DNA of 64,000 nucleotides from Cladopsammia gracilis (lineage: Eukaryota > Cnidaria > Anthozoa > Scleractinia > Dendrophylliidae). The notes below the pieces were generated by a model. It ran no database searches. It saw only the letters and a program-made list of their open reading frames with translations, and had not been told where the DNA came from. Below are positions 1 to 10,475 of this stretch, in pieces; the first letter of the stretch is position 1, and each line of letters starts with the position of its first letter. Where the stretch lies: assembly GCA_022457155.1 (NCBI GenBank), contig JAJGOT010000503.1, positions 186,001 through 250,000 of the forward strand, read 5' to 3'. The position numbers were made by a program, and so were the translations under genes.

Positions 1-1875
1 CGAGATTTTTGTTCTGTTTCGGCCGTTCACTGCAAGCCGTTTAAAATAATTTTTCAGGCGTTCAAATGAAATTCGATCTGTTAGCAGATCTCGTTGCCTA
101 GCACGTGATCAAAATCTGTCGTGAAGAAATTGTTCTTTCTTGTTGCACCTTTCTCGATGTAGTGCGAAAGTTATTTTATTGTTATATCTAGAAGAACTAG
201 TCGTTTGAAACTGTATTTTTGTAATGGACGATTTTATATAAGTGACGATTTGTCCGCCCGTTTTAGTGGCCGGATGGGAAATTGTCATAAATCGGACCGT
301 TCCATTCTAAAGAGTCTAAAGATGTACATGTACCTTTGAGAATTCATAACTCGAATAATATTCCATCGATTCAATTGAATTAAAGACTGAATAACGGCTA
401 AAGAGTAAGCGATCAAGAAATCAGAATTTATCTGCCACTAGAATTTAATTTTCGCCGGCGAGCCTATCAAGAAAGCGTTGAAGCTGGCCGAGACGCCAGC
501 TGACCAGTATTCTTCTCGTCGTTACGCTTGACTGAGTTTGACGCACGGGCATTAGAGCCCAATTGCAAATTCGTGCACTATCAAACTGCATTTTATAACT
601 TGGGCTCCTCCGCCCAAGTAATAACCCGATCGCCAAGAGAAGGCGAAAGAGATGGATCGACTTCGTTCTTACAAAGAGGAAACTAGACGTCCTCCTTTTG
701 TTCAATTTACTTCAGAGAGGAGGACTTCAACTTTCGCCTTGATTCGAAGTTCAAGCGTTCACTTAAGGTGGATGAAATCGGGGTTTGTGTGTTCCCAACA
801 TTAACAATACACGCTAAAGACGAAGTGGACCCCGCGTACGGACCTGTTCTAATCTTTAAGTTTACTTAAGCTTATATCGTTGACTTTTCTCGTGAATTTT
901 GCACCCAGGCGAAAATTACCAAAGAGAAAGTGAATTTTCTTTGGCCAGATAAAATATCTAACGACGCAAACAAAGAAAACAATGAAGAAAACCAACAAAG
1001 TTTCACCATGGCTGACATATTTCGATTCGCAAACAAAGATACGAAAGCAGGCTAAAGATCGCTTGAACGAGGTATGGAAAAGACTCGATGAAGAAAGATA
1101 GCCGGATTAACTAAGTAGCAGAAGAATTCAGGCCAATATTATTCTTCGAAAAGGCGAGTACAAGTTTGGATTTTATTTGTTGATTTTATAGTTTGTTGGG
1201 CGTTTGTTATTTTTTGCAAAGTTGTTTTTGTAAGTGGCTTAAAAATTACTGTAATTAGACAATATAGCGCTTTTTTACAAAGATTTTGACTCCATTTGAT
1301 TAAGTGTTCTTATTATTCCATTTTTTTTCCTGTGAATTTTCATTAAAAAGTCTTGCTTAAATTTGTCATTCTAGTCGGCTTGTACTACCGTAGTTTGTTG
1401 TCAATAATCTACACGCCATTTCGCGATCGGATTTTCAACGAGATAATTCGTACTTCCACTACATTGCTCGGTTTGTATGCTTTTATTTCTCAGTTTTTAC
1501 CTTCTTTTATCTAAATTCTATAAGTTTTCATTCAAGAAAATAGGATTTTTAAATTAGAATAGCTCAGTTTAAGCTCTCAACCTGCTATAAATAAAGCCTA
1601 ACGCTCGACTTTCCTTTTAGCAAATAGAAGAATTTGAAAAGTGTTTAAAGTTATATCTCCAGCTTTTCACGGCTTCGCTGTAGGCAAGAACATTTCTCTA
1701 TCCTCACCGGAGGCAAACACAATAGCCGTTTATTCTATCGAGAAACATAAACTGGTAGAAATGAGTTCACTTTGCAAAGGAAGTTTTTTTCGTTTATGAA
1801 TGGAAAGTTGTGAAGGTTACCGAGTTAATTTAGATTTTACCCGCGTTTCTCAGTTTAGCTTCACGCGGCGCCTAA
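1..1875. other. Gene-poor stretch
   Basis: No protein family is recognised here. The stretch is AT-rich with short ORFs only. An 86-codon open frame on the minus strand at 445-705 has no recognisable domain or splice context and is not called. The only candidate gene is the small ORF at 982-1101. Confidence 0.5.
982..1101 (+). CDS. Candidate 39-aa small ORF, function unknown
   Basis: An ATG with a purine at -3 opens a 39-codon frame ending in TAG. The peptide is basic and contains SPWLTYFDSQ followed by a Lys/Arg-rich helix-like tail ending KRLDEER. I recognise no family. The region downstream is T-rich and could be a 3' UTR. It could equally be chance, since short ATG frames are common; the reason to list it is the even, charged composition and the fair start context. 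Confidence 0.2.
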   Translation: MKKTNKVSPWLTYFDSQTKIRKQAKDRLNEVWKRLDEER

Positions 1876-1995
1876 GGCCCAGTTCAAACGTCGAACTTCA
1901 CATGTGCCGAACCTAATGCAAATTAGCAAGAACAATAGATTTTGCTCATTTGCATTAGGTTCGGCACATGTGAAGTTCGACGTTTGAACTGGGCC
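1876..1995. mobile_element. Palindromic MITE, family A, copy 1
   Basis: A 120-bp near-perfect hairpin begins GGCCCAGTTCAAACG and ends with its reverse complement. The short centre reads AGCAAGAACAATAGATTTTG. Two other copies of the same length occur at 9381-9500 and 22923-23042. The left flank is TAA and the right flank TAT, which fits a 3-bp TWA-type target preference, as known for Tourist/Harbinger MITEs. It has no coding capacity. Confidence 0.85.
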
Positions 1996-2106
1996 TATAT
2001 AAGAAACATTTCTTGCAAAGCTGTACATGAATGATTTCCTCGGCGAATCGCAGAATTAAAGTAGGAAAAAATAATAAAGTTATATACCAGCCCAGTTCGG
2101 TCCGTA

Positions 2107-2190
2107 TAGGAAAAAACTATGCCCGAGGTCTTGAGTAAGGCCCTGCGGCCTCGGGCCGTACTCAAGACCTTGGGCAAAGTGTTTTTCCTA
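2107..2190. repeat. Imperfect hairpin, probable MITE core
   Basis: Arms of about 38 bp pair around a GC-rich centre; TAGGAAAAAACTATGCCCGA on the left matches its near reverse complement on the right (TTTTTCCTA end). Weaker pairing extends outwards. It lies 3' of the minus-strand P2X7-like exon, so it could sit in that gene's first intron. Confidence 0.6.
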
Positions 2191-2298
2191 TTCGTTCCTC
2201 CCGGCCGGTAAATAACATATGTAGTCGATTTATTCAATTCAGATGTAGCCTGTAAACATTTCAAGCGGGAGCTCAGAGATCTTGCAAAATAAACTGAC

Positions 2299-2534
2299 CA
2301 GTCACCCACAAGCACGCCGTTTTCAAGACGCTTTGTCAGCTCTTCCGCCTGTTCTCGCCTGTAGTTTTGCAGCCATTCCTCGTCAGCTGGAGGTTCATCC
2401 GCGTACGGTTCGAAGGAATCATCACTTATACTACTGTCTGTTTCTTCTATTACTACTTCTACCTCGATCGTTTCGTCCTCGCTACTTGATTTCTCGTTTC
2501 CTGATTCAGAAAAACTCTCTTCTTGCGAAGACAT
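2299..2534 (-). CDS. Probable first exon, P2X7-intracellular-domain-like protein
   Basis: An ATG at 2534 opens an acidic N-terminus (MSSQEESFSESG, then runs of Glu, Asp and Ser) followed by ADEEWLQNYRREQAEELTKRLENG. This style (acidic Ser-rich start, then EEW..YR..Q.EEL..RL) is known to me from the repeated cnidarian and fish genes with a P2X7 intracellular-like cysteine domain, whose next exon begins around a conserved Trp-Cys. A GTCAGT donor splits a Trp codon at 2299/2298. The open frame runs on to 1995 but that tail looks intronic. No downstream exon with the Cys-rich domain is recognisable before the window edge, so this is either an isolated exon copy or a gene fragment. The family call is from memory of the N-terminal pattern and is tentative. 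Confidence 0.35.
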
Positions 2535-4922
2535 CGCGATTTCATGAGCTTTTTGTGTACAAAAGGTGAAGGCAAGGCAACGCGCGTTCCTGAATTTACG
2601 TCACATGACGTCACATGCGAGCCTGTCAGTTTCAATGATCAGCGGAGCGGGCATACCACAAAAATGTAGACTTAAAAAATTCGTAAAAAAAAAAAAGTAT
2701 TTTATTCAAATCGCAATTTTTTTTCGCGGAAGTTCTTAAAGTAACGTCTAGTTTCAGATAAAATAATAAAAAATTTTAGGTTATGGGCACTTTAACGGGA
2801 AAAAATATTCAACCGTTCAAACGGCGGCTGTTAAACGTTTAAAAAAAATCTTCACCCTTTCGAACGGCGAATGTAAGTAAGTACCCGTTTAGATGAAAGA
2901 TTTCCAGCCATTTGAACAGCTATCGAAAGAGCTCTAGTGTTTTGGCCGGTGCTATTTAGTTTATTTATTTTCGTTCACCACGCAATTTGCATATGTTCGA
3001 AAGTAATTTGAAACCTTTTCAATAAAAAAACATCTCGCGATTCACAAAATTATATAAAACACGCATTCAAAAGAGAAACACCTTATAAGAATCTCCGTAG
3101 CGATTTACAATATCTACAATATTAAATCGTTTGGATCTTCTGCTTTCGGTTTTCTCCCCACACAGATCTATATTTGCCATACTTGCTGCGAGCAAGTTCC
3201 GTTTTTTTTTTTTTTCACGTGGACTGTTACATGTTTGTTGATATTAACGGTCGTTTCCGGTTTGCGCTGATTGGCCAAATTCTGACAGCTCGGACAGCGG
3301 GAAGCCACGGGAAGTATTGGGGGCGGCATTCAAATTTCTGAGACATCGTTGCAAGCTCTCGCCCTCCGCTCTCTCAAACCCCGAGCCCGAGAGCTTGCTC
3401 GCAAGCTAAGATTCATGGAATCAATAAACCTTCTCGCCATTTCAAAACAATGCCGACTTAAACTAGCAGTAATCAAAGATTAATAAGTGCGTTCGAAGTT
3501 CAATGAATTTAGCTAAAATCATAGGAAGAAGATAGGAGCAAATTAGTTGAGACATTAATTGAGAAACACGAAGTATCTAAACATCGGTTGATTTGCCTTG
3601 TTGTTCGACAAACTCGAGGACATTACTTCGAAGCAGGACAGCAGCGAAGGTCTTCGGTTTGCCACCAAGTACAATGACTCGGTTTGTTTGGTTTGTATTT
3701 GTGACCGCTATGGGTCAGAGTAATCGGTTGATTTCATGATTTGCTTTGTTAGTCTTTGTTGTTCGGCAAACTCGAGGACATTAATTCAAAGCAGGACAGC
3801 AGGGAAAATCTTCGGTTTGTTGTAGTTGGGACGCCGATGTCGGGCTTTCCACATGCTCTTGGAGTACTAATAACTTTCCTGGTAAGGCTTTGACAAGTTG
3901 AAGCGATGAACTCTTTAAGAAAAATCGCATGGAGTTTGAGAAAAATGATTGCACTTACCGAATAATCCAAAGATATCTAAGCTACGGACGCACGAGGTAT
4001 TTTTCAGCTGAAAAGGTGGAGCCGCAATTTCTTTGGCCAGTTTTTGGGTTTAAAATTGGTGCGCGCACATAATAATTATTCAAAATGGCGCAGATTTTGA
4101 ACATCGCCCGTTGAACCAAAAAATCTCGATTCTTCACGCCTGGCATGCACAGGTATCCCATCGTCCACAGGTTCCCCAAATCCGGTTGAAATTAGGATGG
4201 CGTTCTCCTAACGTCGAACGCAATTAGAAGAAATATCCGTATATTTGCTTGCTTTGACTTATTGAATCCAACACCGGTTAACAGAGCCGGTGAAATAATT
4301 CCCGCTAATAAAAATATAACACTGCTCAGCTCAACTACTCAGCGCGCGACTGTACTGCTGTGTTTGTTTACGGTTATATTATTTCTAGTTCAAAATCAAT
4401 CTTCACTTTCCTCGCTATTTTCTGACTTTTCTATGGTACGAGCACTAATCATTCAGCTTCATTTCATCTTATATTTTGCTGTGACCAAAATAAAACTCGA
4501 ATCGGTCCACAAATGCAAATAGATCTTCCCACACTCAACACCGATAAAAACAAACAGCCGCCGAAACAGATCACTTTCACTTTAAAATTTGGGATGAAAT
4601 CGTGGTGTCAATTGGAGTCAATTAGGGTTTTGAGAAAGTCTAAACCTTAATGACTGGATTTGGGTATTATTTGGCTTTTGACTCGCCTTTTTTGTATCGA
4701 TCCAACGATCCAACCAATTTAACTAGGCATTACCGATTACTACAAACAGACATGGACGACAACAGTCAAACTAAACCACGATAAGTTTTTTTCAACGGGT
4801 CTACTCAAGTCTAAGAAAAACATTTCCTGGCCTATTATTAATAGAGGAATAAGGTACGTATTGTTTTCTTTCCATGCCTTTACATTTAAGCGAGGAAATC
4901 CTTGTGTAACTTAAAATTGACT
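2535..4922. other. Gene-free stretch with local duplications
   Basis: No gene is supported. It holds a short inverted pair around GCAAGCTCTCG / CGAGAGCTTGC near 3350-3410, a direct duplication (listed separately), and open frames at 3749-3970, 3982-4179 and 4262-4522 without domains, repeats or splice signals that would justify calling them. Confidence 0.5.
3585..3825 (+). repeat. Direct duplication, ~135-bp spacing
   Basis: A block beginning ATCGGTTGATTT and including AAACTCGAGGACATTA, AGCAGGACAGCAG and TCTTCGGTTTG occurs at about 3585 and again at about 3724. The second copy has small insertions. It looks like a two-unit tandem duplication in otherwise unique DNA. Confidence 0.6.
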
Positions 4923-5330
4923 AATTAAATACGTGCGTTCTTCCAAATTTCCCTTTGTGTTTATCGTCCAAGCAGTCCAGTTTTTAAATCGCACGCCGTC
5001 ATCTGCATACAATTTACGTACCTCTTCGACTGGATCCCGAATTATGCTTTGCAATGGAGAAATAACACTGAATAACACTGGAATAGCCTGTTACCTCCTT
5101 GCCTTTTTACTTCGAGATCCGCACATCATAACAAACAACTGAAAAATTAAACTCTTGCCGAATCCTGTTGGCAATACGGCCATTAAATCGTTGCCGTTAA
5201 AAAGATGGCGCATTGCCCTTTCTTGTTCGGTTTTCAAAGTAAAAGCACGCCCCGCTTCGCTCAGCTCCGACAAAACTTCGTTCAAACACGTTTCAAAATC
5301 TTTCACATGTTCTCCGAGCTTATCTTTCAT
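4923..5330 (-). pseudogene. RecQ-like/DEAD-box helicase fragment
   Basis: The frame from 5330 reads an amphipathic N-terminal stretch, then a helicase motif I: FTLKTEQERAMRHLF, then the Walker A AVLPTGFGKSLIFQ. After an in-frame TAA at 5091-5093 the same frame continues with VISPLQSIIRDPVEE, which resembles motif Ia (xxSPLxSLxxDQ) of RecQ-type helicases. Everything downstream (motifs II-VI, including the DExH box) is absent. An AG/GTAACA donor overlaps the stop, so an intron is possible, but the continuation in the same frame makes a nonsense mutation simpler. Such helicase copies are common in cnidarian genomes, often near transposons. This one is a short 5' relic. Confidence 0.6.
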
Positions 5331-5500
5331 CCACGCTCAAAATATTTTGCGTGAAAATTTGATAGCTACTTGTCAAACCTGTCACTCAAGGTGACCACAC
5401 CGCACCAATCAGGAGCCCTGTTCGTGGACGAACGGCGTTTTTCAAAATCGTGGGGTTTGCACCCCCGTCCTCCGATTTTTTGCTCTCGCCCCAATTTTCG

Positions 5501-6201
5501 CGCTCAAGAAAATTAAGGCATGGACCGCCAGTTATTTCGCTTAAAAAGTGAGGGGGTGGTCTATCTTCTGAGGATTAAGCTATACAAACGTAAAACTTTG
5601 ACAGGTTAATAAGTTTGACAAAGTTGTCATATTGACATCCATGACGTATGCAAATTAAGTCACGTGATCAGATATGGCTATTTTTAGCTCAAAATTCTTT
5701 TAAGCAAAATGGCATCAGTTTTGCTTATTCTCCGGAAGCTGCCTTTGGGATTATAATGTTAAGCCTATTAGGTACATCATTTCTGTGCCCGGACTTTTTA
5801 AGATAATCAAAATAAAAGCCTGAAAAATTAAATTACTTGTTTGAGGGGACTGGGCACTAGTAAAAAATGTCATTCATTTTCAAAATTAATAAAATATTTC
5901 AAAAGGTCCGGGCACAGATCCTTGGTTGCTTACTTTGGGAACCATTTAAGAGAAGTAAAAATGGATGACTATTGGTATAAACTGGTGCCATTTTTGCTTA
6001 AAGATTTCTAAAGACTTTTTGGCCGTAATACGTCACGTGACCTAATTTGCATAACTTTTACATGTCAAAATGACAATAATTGCAAACTTATTAGCCTTCC
6101 AAAGTTTTACCCTGTTACAAATAAAGCCTCAGAAGATAGACCACCCCCTCACTTTTTGGGCGAAATAACTGGCGAGCCATGCCTTAATTTACCTGAGCGC
6201 G
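5501..6201. mobile_element. 700-bp foldback element (non-autonomous)
   Basis: The left end (AAATTAAGGCATGG relative, then TGAGGGGGTGGTCTATCTTC) pairs with the right end (GAAGATAGACCACCCCCTCA ... CCATGCCTTAATTT). Pairing continues inwards through TCACGTGA, GCAAAATGGCA and GTGCCCGGAC to the middle, so the whole 700 bp is one long imperfect palindrome. No ORF is conserved. A MITE or foldback element is the best reading; the target duplication is not clear. Confidence 0.75.
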
Positions 6202-7443
6202 GCCATAATGCGGAAAAATTCGTTCGTACGGGAACGCTTGCTACGCAGGCTATCCTGCCCCAACAAAACCCACCAGGAATTGGACTGTGTATAAAATGTT
6301 ATGACGGCAAAAGTGTAAAATTGCAATTACATTGATAGTAGAAAGTTAAATATTGATGTTGTACGCCATATTTATTTAAACGTAAGACTGCGGTTTATAC
6401 CCTCTCCTTAGTTTGCAGTCTATCCTTTATACTGACAGAAAAATTTGGTAAGAAAAATTAAAACTGACAAAAATTAGGGGTGGTCCATCAGGTGGTCCAT
6501 GGACCGGGTCCACAAGGTGATCCATGGACCAGGTCCACAGATGTGGTCCGTGGACCTGAGTCCATGTTTTCTATACGTCCGCAACAAATTGAAATAGTAT
6601 ACTATTACGCACTGCAACAATCATCGCATCGCATTAAGGTCTGGGATGAAATTCGGCTCCAATCATCTTCAGTCCCCTGAACTCCACAAATCCAGACCAT
6701 CAATGGTCTCTTAATCCCCCAAAACTTACATCCAACCAAAGAGGCCATTGATGGTCTGCTGACAAGATCAAGTAACAATCAGTGCCCCGGAGGATAGGGA
6801 GGGGCACATTCACACCCAGTAAACAACACATGTCAGTCAACCTATCCCAGTAGTCCGAATATCATCACAACTGCATTGGCCATGCATGCCAAAACGCACC
6901 ACCAAACTTCACTCCCAAAACTCACTCCCAAACCTCACTCCCCACCCACACCTCATTTTCCCAAAGTGCACATAATCCAGGCCTCACTGTTATCTCCAAG
7001 GCCACAATAATTGCTCGCCATGCGCCCGACCAAGAGCGGCTTTACATCGTATAAACGTGAGCGATTGGTATCATGTCTGTAACTTTGATAGTTCACTTGA
7101 ACGTTTCCAGGGCAACCATCCCCCCCCCCCCCCCCCCCTCACTGGCCCCAATAAGGGTCTCCTTCCAGTGAGCCTAAATGTATGGGTTAGGCAGCTGTTG
7201 AGCCGAAACCAGTAGACATTCGTCAAAGGACAGATCAAACTGCTAGTCCCATGCCGGGGGGACATAAAAAGGGAGACCCCCCGGGGCCAGCAAGGGGGTG
7301 ACAGTTGTGACCCAGAATAACTAGGGGAGTTGGATTAAGATACTCCGTTTTCGCAACTGTCACTCCCAGCAGCCTAGGGGTAGGTCGGGGGAAAGAAGAA
7401 ATAATCGTAAAAAGGGTTGTTGTTGTTCATCGTGGTGAACACA
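6202..7443. other. Gene-free stretch with short repeats
   Basis: At 6480-6570 the motif GGTCCATGGACC recurs several times as tandem palindromes. Near 6690-6760 CCATCAATGG and CCATTGATGG form an inverted pair. A 19-C run lies at 7120-7138. No gene is supported. Confidence 0.55.
7120..7138 (+). repeat. Poly-C tract (19 C)
   Basis: An uninterrupted run of 19 C. Similar runs occur at 20566-20583 and 32119-32138, all with C on the + strand. Confidence 0.9.
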
Positions 7444-7495
7444 CTAGTAAAGAAGTATTTTCGTTTGTCTCACGATGTAGTCACTTCCGATGTGG

Positions 7496-7539
7496 ATCGC
7501 GACGTTTCGACTGCATACTGTTAGTCTTCTTCAGGCGAT
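7496..7539 (-). ncRNA. Hammerhead ribozyme motif, type I minimal (left arm, inverted)
   Basis: The left inverted arm repeats the same arrangement on the minus strand: GCGAT-side stem I, CTGAAGA core, stem II, GAAAC, and GTC before the closing stem strand. One difference (ACA for GCA) weakens the upper part of stem II, but GACT/AGTC and the core are unchanged. Confidence 0.7.
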
Positions 7540-7644
7540 GGGGTCGACTGGTTACGCGTCACCTTATGAAGCACGATGCTCTGCTGTGATTGGTTGTTTT
7601 TTCAACAGCTGTGACTGGCGCATTTTGATCCTCGTTGTTTCGGC

Positions 7645-8203
7645 GAATTGTTCCCTCTGCGGTAAAACCTTATGTCAAACATCTGTCATCTGTTCTTGTT
7701 TCTAATGGTTATCCTTTTTCTTTCTTGCAGAAACTTACCAAGACCAGAAAACCCAACACCAGTGCTGAGCCCACGACCGAGTTCAAATCTACTGCGGTTG
7801 TACCTTATGTCAAAGGTCTGTCCGAACAACTTCGCCGCTGCCTACAACAACAAGGCGTACGCGCTGTTTTCAAGTCGGAGACTACACTTAGATCACACCT
7901 AGTACGGCCTAAAGACGCTGTTGACCCGACTAAACAAGATGGCGTGGTTTACAGAATTCTCTGTGAATGCGGTAAAGTTTATATCGGCGAGACTGGAAGA
8001 CCTATGCAAGACAGAATAAAAGAGCATGACCGAGACATCCGATTCGCCCGTACCGAGACCTCCGCCGTTCAGAGCACGCCAACAACACCGAACACCACCC
8101 GCTTTGGAATGAAGTAACGTTTATTGATCGTGATCCTCATTGGTACACACGCAGGGTCAAAGAGGCGATCCACATAAGACTTAACCCTAACAACATCAAC
8201 AGG

Positions 8204-8256
<53 letters not shown>

Positions 8257-8386
8257 CAACAGGAGAGCCGTACGACTACGGACCGCCGAGGGAACAATTC
8301 GCCGAAACAACGAGGATCAAAATGCGCCAGTCACAGCTGTTGAAAACCCAACCAATCACAGCAGAGCATCGTGCTTCATAAGGTGA
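7645..8386 (+). pseudogene. Penelope-like GIY-YIG endonuclease domain (frameshifted)
   Basis: The first frame (to about 8069) reads VPYVKGLSEQLRR, then a linker, then the GIY-YIG core GVVYRILCECGKVYIGETGR, then a DRIKEHDRDIR helix. The first Tyr pair of the motif is thus VY...VYIG, the usual form in Penelope-type nucleases, with the preceding Cys residues that bind zinc in this clade. Near 8063-8072 the frame shifts by one; the second frame continues with EHANNTEHHPLWNEV, DRDPHWYTRRVKEAIHIR and ends at TGA 8384-8386 inside the right inverted repeat. The reverse transcriptase that should precede it is missing; only the short stretch after the RT (HLSSVLVSNGYPFSFL) remains. The element is therefore dead and non-autonomous. 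Confidence 0.85.
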
Positions 8387-8405
8387 CGCGTAACCAGTCG
8401 ACCCC

Positions 8406-8449
8406 ATCGCCTGAAGAAGACTAGCAGTATGCAGTCGAAACGTCGCGAT
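8406..8449 (+). ncRNA. Hammerhead ribozyme motif, type I minimal (right arm)
   Basis: The order is ATCGC (stem I, 5' strand), CTGAAGA (conserved CUGANGA core), GACT...AGTC (stem II, extended by GCA/TGC), GAAAC (conserved GAAA), then GTC at 8442-8444 as the predicted cleavage triplet, then GCGAT (stem I, 3' strand). Stem III is only two pairs (AC/GT), which is the minimal form known from Penelope-like elements, thought to work as dimers. All conserved core bases are present. Confidence 0.75.
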
Positions 8450-8524
8450 CCACATCGGAAGTGACTACATCGTGAGACAAACGAAAAATACTTCTTTACT
8501 AGAAGAAATAATGTACAGAAAATA

Positions 8525-9110
8525 GTACGTCCAGTAGTGATCGACTGGCGGTCCCTGACTGGGGGACAAATGTGAGCAAGATAATGACTTGAAGCTCAAC
8601 ACGATAATCGTTAAAAAGATACTTAATAGTAAAAACTGACGATCCCTTGCCGACAGAATCATTTCAATAAAAGACAAGTGCCAATGTGACAATAACTTGA
8701 AGCTCAACACAATTAACCTCAAACAATATTCCTTGTGCGCGTGCACACACTCATTAGTAAACATCAATCGTTCCCTTGACGAAAGAATCATGTCATTAAG
8801 AGCACAATGAAAAAACCGAGCTCGAATAATACTCATCGTAAACACACTCATTAGTGATCATCAGTCGTTCCCTTGACGAAAGAATCGTATCACTAAGAGT
8901 ACAAACAAACACCGAGCCCAAACAATGCTCATTGTAAACATACTCATTAGTGATCATCAATCGCTCCCTTGCCGACAGAATCATTTCACTAAGAGACAAA
9001 TCTCCACGTGAGAATATAACTCTGAGCTCAAAACAAAAATCATTCAACACTCATTAGTAATCAACTGACGGACCCTCGCCGACAGAATCATTTTACCAAG
9101 AGGCAACCAT
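8525..9110 (+). repeat. Minisatellite, ~97-107-bp units, about 5-6 copies
   Basis: The anchor ACTCATTAG recurs at 8749, 8846, 8942 and 9049, each followed by a conserved ATCATC-type stretch, CCCTTGACGAAAGAATC and an AAGAG block. Degenerate units extend to about 8525. Spacing is 96-107 bp. Minus-strand open frames across it repeat the peptide DTILSSRERLMITNE, but this is a by-product of the repeat and not a gene. Confidence 0.8.
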
Positions 9111-9380
9111 AGTATTTGCTAATTTTCCGCAACTACACGTGGTGACAACATTTGATGACAGAAATTACCTCTCACCATTGAGGGCAAAACATGAGCACAA
9201 AACATCCGTGGTCATCGTTCAAATATTAAGCCGAGTAACTTACTTCAAGGTACAATGTAACTCTCCCAAACCTCAAAAACTGGCGCTTGCTCAGTAAGAG
9301 ATAATTGCAGTTTTGCTCCAATATTAAGCCCCAGCCGAGCGATTCATCCTACAAAAGGAAACAAGAAACTGAGTCACAAA

Positions 9381-9500
9381 GGCCCAGTTCAAACGTCGAA
9401 CTTCACATGTGCCGAACCTAATGTAAATTAGCAAGAACAATAGATTTTGCTCATTTGCATTAGGTTCGGCACATGTGAAGTTCGACGTTTGAACTGGGCC
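9381..9500. mobile_element. Palindromic MITE, family A, copy 2
   Basis: Same 120-bp hairpin as at 1876-1995, same orientation of the asymmetric centre, with only a few base differences (for example AATGTAAATT for AATGCAAATT). Flanks are AAA on the left and TAA on the right. Confidence 0.85.
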
Positions 9501-10173
9501 TAAACCAAATGAGCTCCAAAGGGTGGTGTACATGCTACCGAAGACGATAAAAGGTCAGCGCTGGTGTTCAGATAGCGAGAGACACTTTGATGTTGACGGA
9601 GCCATAACGAGCCAGAGTGATCCGGAAGTTAAAAAAACGTAAGGTCTGGTTGCTATGAAGTGACATCATAGGCCTGCTTAGCAGCCGTCATCGTATATGA
9701 TTTGCGGTTTCCGGATTGCAGCGTTTGACAATTAATCCTTGTACGTTATCAGATTGTGTACAAACTCCTGTGGAGGTCAGCCTGTCATTTTTGAGGGGTT
9801 CGATTGCTTTTTGACATTTTAGGAGGTTGGATTTCAATAAAAAAAAATTATATGAGAAGAGCGGGAAAATTGGGTCATCCTTCCCGCGAGTGCATCGATG
9901 GATGTCTTTGACATTCGACGATTTGAGCTGCCTACGGTAAGAGATTTGAGAGACTGGTTTGTTCTAAATTCGAAGATATGCGGCGTTTCTACCACGGTTC
10001 AGCTTGCAGCGTAAAACAATGGCGGATTTTTTGATCGGAGAGTTTACAACTGGACGATCTGGATGTTGCTGTTGCTCGGCTTAATTCGCCATTCAGGTAA
10101 CGTTCTATATCCTTTCTGTGTCACCCAGGAATATGATGAAAATTAATTTTGGATATTAAACAACCAATATTTT
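9501..10173. other. Gene-free stretch
   Basis: No gene or clear repeat is recognised. A degraded partial unit of the following tandem array (TATATCC...CACCCAGG) is visible near 10105-10130. Confidence 0.5.
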
Positions 10174-10475
10174 GAGACGCACATGAAATCTAGGCAAATG
10201 TTATATATCCTATCTGGTTCACCCAGGTTTGAGTCCTGGCATCGCCGTATGCCTGAGCGCTCAAGGGATATATAACATTAATCAATATTTTGAGACGCAC
10301 GTGAAATCTAGGCAAATGTTATATATCCTCTCTGGTTCACCCAGGTTTTAGTCCTGGCATCGCCGTATGCCTGAGCGCTCAAAGGAAATATAACATTAAT
10401 CAATATTTTCAGACGCACGTAAAATCTAGGCAAATTGTTATATATTCTCTCTGGTTCACCCAGGTTGGAGTATTT
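10174..10475 (+). repeat. Tandem repeat, 118-bp unit, ~2.6 copies
   Basis: Units start at 10174, 10292 and 10410, each with AGACGCAC, AATCTAGGCAAA, TGGTTCACCCAGG and, in the first two, TCCTGGCATCGCCGTATGCC and GAGCGCTCAA. The segment CCAGGTTTGAGTCCTGG forms a short stem and loosely resembles a tRNA T-arm/B-box, but no A-box is seen. Confidence 0.85.

Larger units (their letters stand above)
7444..8502 (+). mobile_element. Penelope-like element remnant with inverted pLTRs
   Basis: A central coding piece ending in a GIY-YIG nuclease domain is bounded by inverted repeats at 7444-7663 and 8282-8502 (about 220 bp each, almost identical). The right arm contains the end of the ORF and the 3' non-coding region; the left arm is the same segment in reverse. 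Penelope-like elements are known to carry RT plus GIY-YIG, to be heavily 5' truncated, to have odd terminal repeat arrangements, and to carry hammerhead ribozymes in the repeats. All but the RT are visible here. Confidence 0.85.

Noticed and set aside
445..705. 86-codon minus-strand open frame
   Set aside because: No domain, no splice or promoter context, arginine-rich low-complexity composition; equally likely by chance.
3749..4522. Three 65-86-codon open frames on both strands
   Set aside because: They overlap a duplicated block or lack any recognisable motif; composition is like the surrounding non-coding DNA.
8465..9050. Minus-strand open frames with repeated DTILSSRERLM peptide
   Set aside because: The peptide repeat is a consequence of the ~100-bp DNA minisatellite; units have variable length (96-107 bp), so the frame is not kept.
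7444..9110. CRISPR-like array
   Set aside because: Repeat units are ~100 bp and degenerate with no short identical repeat/unique spacer pattern, and the sequence is eukaryotic.
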